From Pristionchus mayeri (lineage: Eukaryota > Nematoda > Chromadorea > Rhabditida > Neodiplogasteridae): 64,000 bases of DNA. The notes under the pieces were generated by a model. The model had not been told where the DNA came from. It saw only the letters and a list, made by a program, of their open reading frames with translations, and did no database searches. The DNA lies in NCBI GenBank assembly GCA_036245805.1, contig BTRK01000001.1, positions 20,653,087 through 20,717,086 on the forward strand. Direction: 5' to 3'. The stretch's first letter is position 1, and each line of letters begins with the position of its first letter. The position numbers and the translations under genes were made by a program. This document shows, piece by piece, positions 63,161-64,000 of the stretch.

Positions 63161-63200
63161 ACATCGCCGCGCGGTCTCCTCCTCACACCAAGTCGTCGAC

Positions 63201-63808
63201 ATGGCCCAGTCCGTTCCTCCTGGAGACATCGCCACCCAGCCTGGCACCAAGATCGTCTTCAACGCTCCCTACGATGACAAGCACACCTACCACATCAAGG
63301 TACGGTGCCCCTCCCCCTCCCTCGTAGTGACCCATCGTACCCTTCTCTTGCATGATATCCATCCCTCGTCCTGCATTGTCCTACAGTAACCCTTCTCTTT
63401 CCAGGTGACCAACTCCTCTGCTCGTCGCATTGGTTGGGCCTTCAAGACTACCAACATGAAGAGACTCGGAGTTGATCCCGCTGCCGGAGTCCTCGACCCC
63501 AAGGAGAACGCCCTCATCGCTGTCTCTTGCGATGCCTTCGCCTACGGACAGGAGGTACGGTGCACAGTAGATTGATCCCCTCTCACTTTCGAATGTAGTA
63601 TATCATGGGTTCGCTACCATGCCGCCAACCATTCTACCGTATCCGCGCTCCCCCTCTCATCTTATCAATTCAGGACACAAACAACGACCGTGTGACCATC
63701 GAGTGGACCAACACTCCCGATGGAGCCGCCAAGCAGTTCCGCCGCGAGTGGTTCCAGGGAGACGGAATGGTCCGCAGAAAAAACCTCCCCATCGAGTACA
63801 ACCCTTGA
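63201..63808 (+). CDS. msp: Major sperm protein (MSP), 127 residues
   Basis: Three exons: 63201-63299, 63405-63554 and 63674-63808, with introns of 105 and 119 bp. The product is 127 residues, the usual MSP length. It starts [20 protein letters not shown] and keeps the family core: [45 protein letters not shown], and [20 protein letters not shown] with YNP at the end. MSP forms non-actin filaments that drive crawling of nematode amoeboid sperm and is also released as an oocyte-maturation signal. It is made only in the male germ line. Codon choice is strongly biased to C-ending codons, as expected for an abundant protein. No break is seen. Confidence 0.98.
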
Positions 63809-63813
63809 ATAAA
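63808..63813 (+). terminator. Polyadenylation signal of the sperm protein gene
   Basis: AATAAA begins on the last base of the stop codon (TGAATAAAAG), which implies a very short 3' UTR. Confidence 0.6.
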
Positions 63814-64000
63814 AGGATGAAGTGATGCATTTGTTGAATCGATGCGAATGAGACAGAGTAATATAGCAAGGAAAATATTGTTTTTGTAGTTGTTCGTAAG
63901 CTCTGTTCTCGATAAGACTCCATAAATTTGTCTTTGCGAATATCATCGAGAAATAGCTGGATGATACAATAGGAGATAGGTGAGGGGAGGGGTAAATGAT
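63814..64000. other. 3' flank, nothing seen
   Basis: AT-rich sequence after the sperm protein gene, with no ORF or repeat I can support. Confidence 0.5.

Noticed and set aside
63657..63946. Minus-strand ORFs over the last sperm protein exon
   Set aside because: They are shadows of the third exon of the major sperm protein gene, which is unmistakable on the plus strand.

Overview
The window is eukaryotic and reads as nematode genomic DNA. It holds a complete major sperm protein gene, many short GT-AG introns ending in the nematode TTTCAG acceptor, acceptors sitting a few bases before start codons (as in SL trans-splicing), and a mariner element. A diplogastrid such as Pristionchus is my best guess, but that is inference; no species marker was checked.

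Layout. 1-2660: arms of a long foldback repeat that probably continues left of the window. 2661-4389: no gene I can support. 4390-51860 (+): one very large gene. I could chain about 45 exons by splice phase into a protein of roughly 1,260-1,320 residues: signal peptide, Ser/Thr-rich stalk, C-type-lectin-like domain, sushi-like domain, Cys-rich EGF-like region, about five membrane spans and a long charged cytoplasmic tail. Its first intron carries a decayed non-LTR retrotransposon split by a second foldback element. A later intron (10579-44045) is 33.5 kb long and filled almost entirely by about 250 tandem copies of a 133-bp satellite. Two exons of this gene do not keep frame (near 44561-44600 and in 46737-46831), so the copy is either damaged or carries assembly errors.

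51153-62565 is a run of compact minus-strand genes: a small ORF inside the last intron of the big gene, a coiled-coil fragment, a PB1-like protein, a small multi-pass membrane protein broken by an intact mariner element, a doubtful small secreted or membrane protein, a 13-exon RRM plus RS-domain protein, and a 101-residue protein of unknown role. 63201-63808 (+) is the sperm protein gene with a clear TATA box.

The most unusual object is the intronic satellite. It is a megabase-style tandem array inside a gene whose reading phase is kept across it, every typical monomer carries a nested inverted repeat, and it has an exact 18-monomer higher-order period (2,394 bp). All exon models here were made by eye from reading frame and splice signals, with no alignment or transcript data.
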